From assembly GCA_038239195.1 (NCBI GenBank), contig JBBSEZ010000122.1:1-23134 (forward strand): a stretch of DNA of 23,134 nucleotides, read 5' to 3'. A model generated the notes under the pieces. That model did not search any database, was not told the DNA's origin, and saw only the letters and a list, made by a program, of their open reading frames with translations. Both the position numbers and the translations under genes were made by a program. This document shows positions 22,061 through 23,134 of this stretch, piece by piece. This DNA is from JBBSEZ01 sp038239195. Lineage in GTDB: Bacteria; Planctomycetota; Planctomycetia; Gemmatales; Gemmataceae. Each line of letters opens with the position of its first letter. Position 1 is the first letter of the stretch.

Positions 22061-22133
22061 CGAACCGCAATGAGGTTGTCAGGAAGGGACAACGAACCGC
22101 AGAAACGACAACCGGCCGGCCCGAAGGGCCGGC
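22061..22133 (+). promoter_or_regulatory. Repeat-rich, structured 5' leader of the secreted repeat-protein gene
   Basis: The direct repeat CGAACCGCA occurs at 22061-22069 and 22093-22101. GTTGTC (22075-22080) can pair with GACAAC at 22088-22093 or with the copy at 22107-22112, giving two alternative stems. A perfect 8-bp hairpin, GCCGGCCC with GGGCCGGC around GAA, spans 22115-22133. The ribosome binding site AGGAG (22141-22145) lies just downstream. This is compatible with leader-mediated control, which is inferred. Confidence 0.45.
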
Positions 22134-22152
22134 ATCAAACAGGAGACCTCTC

Positions 22153-22944
22153 ATGAAGAAGTTTGCGTTGGGCCTGACGGCGTTGGCCCTCAGCCTGGCC
22201 CTGGTGGCGAGCGCCGAGGCGGGCCGCGGAGGCAGGGGGGGCAGTGGGGGCGGCGGGGGCAGCGGTCGCGGCCCCAGCTATCACGCCTCGAGCAATCGTT
22301 CCGCGGCCCCCACCAACTCGGTGGCGCGGTCGTTTTCCACGACGAGCAAGGGCCTGACCAGCTCGAACTCGGCCAGACTGAACACGACGAAACTGAACAC
22401 GACCAAGCTGCCGGTGCCCAAGAAGGGCCTGAGCACCAACAAGGGCCTGAGCAGCAACAAGGGCCTGGGCGGCAAGAAGGGCCTGGGCAGCAACAAGGGC
22501 CTGAGCAGCAACAAGGGCCTGAGCGGCAAGAAGGGCCTGGGCAAGAACAGCGGGAAGTTCCTGGCCAAGGGCTACGGCAAGTTCAAGTTCCGGCACTGGA
22601 ACCAGCGCTATGGCTGCTACCTGTTCTGGTCCCCGGAGTGCTCCGGCTGGTTCTACTACAGCCCGACCTGCTCCGGCTACTGCGCCTTCGAGGACATCGA
22701 CGCGCTTCAGCCCGACGAAGATGACGAGACGCCGGACGTGCAAGGAGGCCTTCCGCCGGTGGTCCCCGGCGGCACGGACCGCCCGCAGCCGCCCGCGCCG
22801 GACGACCAGACGCCCCCGGCGCCGCAGGACGGCCCGCCCGCAGTCCCCGGGGACAGCCCCGGCGACAGCCCCGGCCCGGTCGGCGGCCCCTCGGCGGCCC
22901 CCGTTGGGCCTCGGCCTGGCCCGATGATGCCGCACGCCCACTGA
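22153..22944 (+). CDS. Secreted protein with KGL hexapeptide repeats and aromatic/cysteine-rich domain
   Basis: The 263-residue protein has a signal peptide (residues 1-23, LGLTALALSLALVASAEA). A Gly/Arg/Ser-rich stretch follows (24-45), then TTKLNTTKL. Seven consecutive six-residue repeats (residues 91-132, KGL followed by S/G, variable, N/K) are encoded by seven 18-nt units at 22423-22548. The segment FRHWNQRYGCYLFWSPECSGWFYYSPTCSGYC (~148-180) resembles the aromatic/cysteine module in many planctomycete secreted proteins. The tail (~195-263) is Pro/Asp/Gly-rich. The basic repeat tract is likely to bind polyanions or the cell surface. ATG 22153 has AGGAG 7 nt upstream. It is divergent from ftsH. 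Confidence 0.85.
   Translation: MKKFALGLTALALSLALVASAEAGRGGRGGSGGGGGSGRGPSYHASSNRSAAPTNSVARSFSTTSKGLTSSNSARLNTTKLNTTKLPVPKKGLSTNKGLSSNKGLGGKKGLGSNKGLSSNKGLSGKKGLGKNSGKFLAKGYGKFKFRHWNQRYGCYLFWSPECSGWFYYSPTCSGYCAFEDIDALQPDEDDETPDVQGGLPPVVPGGTDRPQPPAPDDQTPPAPQDGPPAVPGDSPGDSPGPVGGPSAAPVGPRPGPMMPHAH
22423..22548 (+). repeat. Seven tandem 18-nt coding repeats
   Basis: Each unit starts AAGGGCCTG, encoding Lys-Gly-Leu, and ends in Asn or Lys. Seven units run without interruption, and several differ at only one or two bases. The tract probably arose by slippage or unequal exchange, and its copy number may vary between strains. Confidence 0.85.
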
Positions 22945-22954
22945 GAGAAGTAGG

Positions 22955-22974
22955 GCCCCCGCCGGAGGCGGGGC
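22955..22974 (+). terminator. Hairpin after the repeat-protein gene, possible terminator
   Basis: GCCCCCGCC (22955-22963) pairs with GGCGGGGC (22967-22974) with one extra C and a 3-nt loop. It starts 11 nt after the stop. There is no T-tract, so it is only a candidate terminator. Confidence 0.4.
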
Positions 22975-22993
22975 TCACCAAGCATGCAGCCGC

Positions 22994-23134
22994 GGGGGGG
23001 GGGGGGGGCCCCCACCGGACCCCCCCGCCCCACGTCGGCCCCCCATACCCCCCCCCCCCCCCCCCCCCCCGGGGCGGGGCGGCCCCCCACCCCCACGCCC
23101 CCCCACGGCGATGCCCGCCGCCACCGGCGCCGCC
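22994..23134. other. Homopolymer-rich, probably unreliable sequence at the window end
   Basis: A run of 15 G (22994-23008) and one of 23 C (23048-23070) are embedded in almost purely G/C text. No gene is recognisable. Such runs are typical of low-quality contig ends and should not be annotated as coding. Confidence 0.7.

Overview
The window is a very GC-rich chromosomal stretch from a member of the Planctomycetota, most likely close to Gemmata (family Gemmataceae). The evidence is a DUF1552 plus c-type cytochrome/DUF1592-DUF1588-DUF1585 gene pair, a TIGR03067-type secreted protein, a secreted protein ending in an aromatic/cysteine-rich segment and a proline-rich tail, and long RxxA-type anti-sigma-like membrane proteins. 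Family assignments come from reading motifs, not from database searches. No rRNA, tRNA, CRISPR array, integrase or intact insertion sequence is visible.

Layout. Positions 2-82 hold the tail of an unknown gene, which converges on a secreted SGNH/GDSL hydrolase (156-1346, minus) across a perfect hairpin. A plus-strand run follows: a PilZ protein, a TIGR03067-like lipocalin-sized protein, a two-helix membrane protein with a PH-like tail, and a zinc-ribbon/acidic-linker/four-helix membrane protein (1465-3825). Next on the minus strand come an SDR-fold protein lacking the usual catalytic tetrad (3842-4636), a palindromic repeat, and the DUF1552/DUF1592 pair (4757-8424). The 8425-9138 gap holds the broken N-terminus of a cytosine-C5 DNA methyltransferase and a 17-bp inverted repeat. 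An HSDL2-like SDR and a small protein (9139-10231, plus) converge on recN (10240-11937, minus). A second copy of the palindromic repeat separates recN from a DEDDh exonuclease (12084-12638, minus). A glycine-rich membrane protein (12736-13263, plus) follows.

The right half has an orphan anti-sigma-like/HEAT protein (13267-14919), a translationally coupled pair of Bat-type VWA membrane proteins (15112-19613) without the usual MoxR ATPase and DUF58 partners next to them, and ftsH (19980-21908), all on the minus strand. A secreted repeat protein (22153-22944, plus) is divergent from ftsH. The last 150 bases are homopolymer-rich and look like a degraded contig end.

How the genes fit together. 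Most are independent housekeeping or envelope genes: DNA repair (recN), membrane proteolysis (ftsH), and a secreted cytochrome/DUF1552 pair. No single large system is present. The items that most deserve a second look are the catalytically depleted SDR, the dispersed palindrome whose two copies show a compensatory base change, the structured 278-nt-class intergenic block between ftsH and the Bat-like genes, the repeat-rich leader of the last gene, and the methyltransferase remnant.
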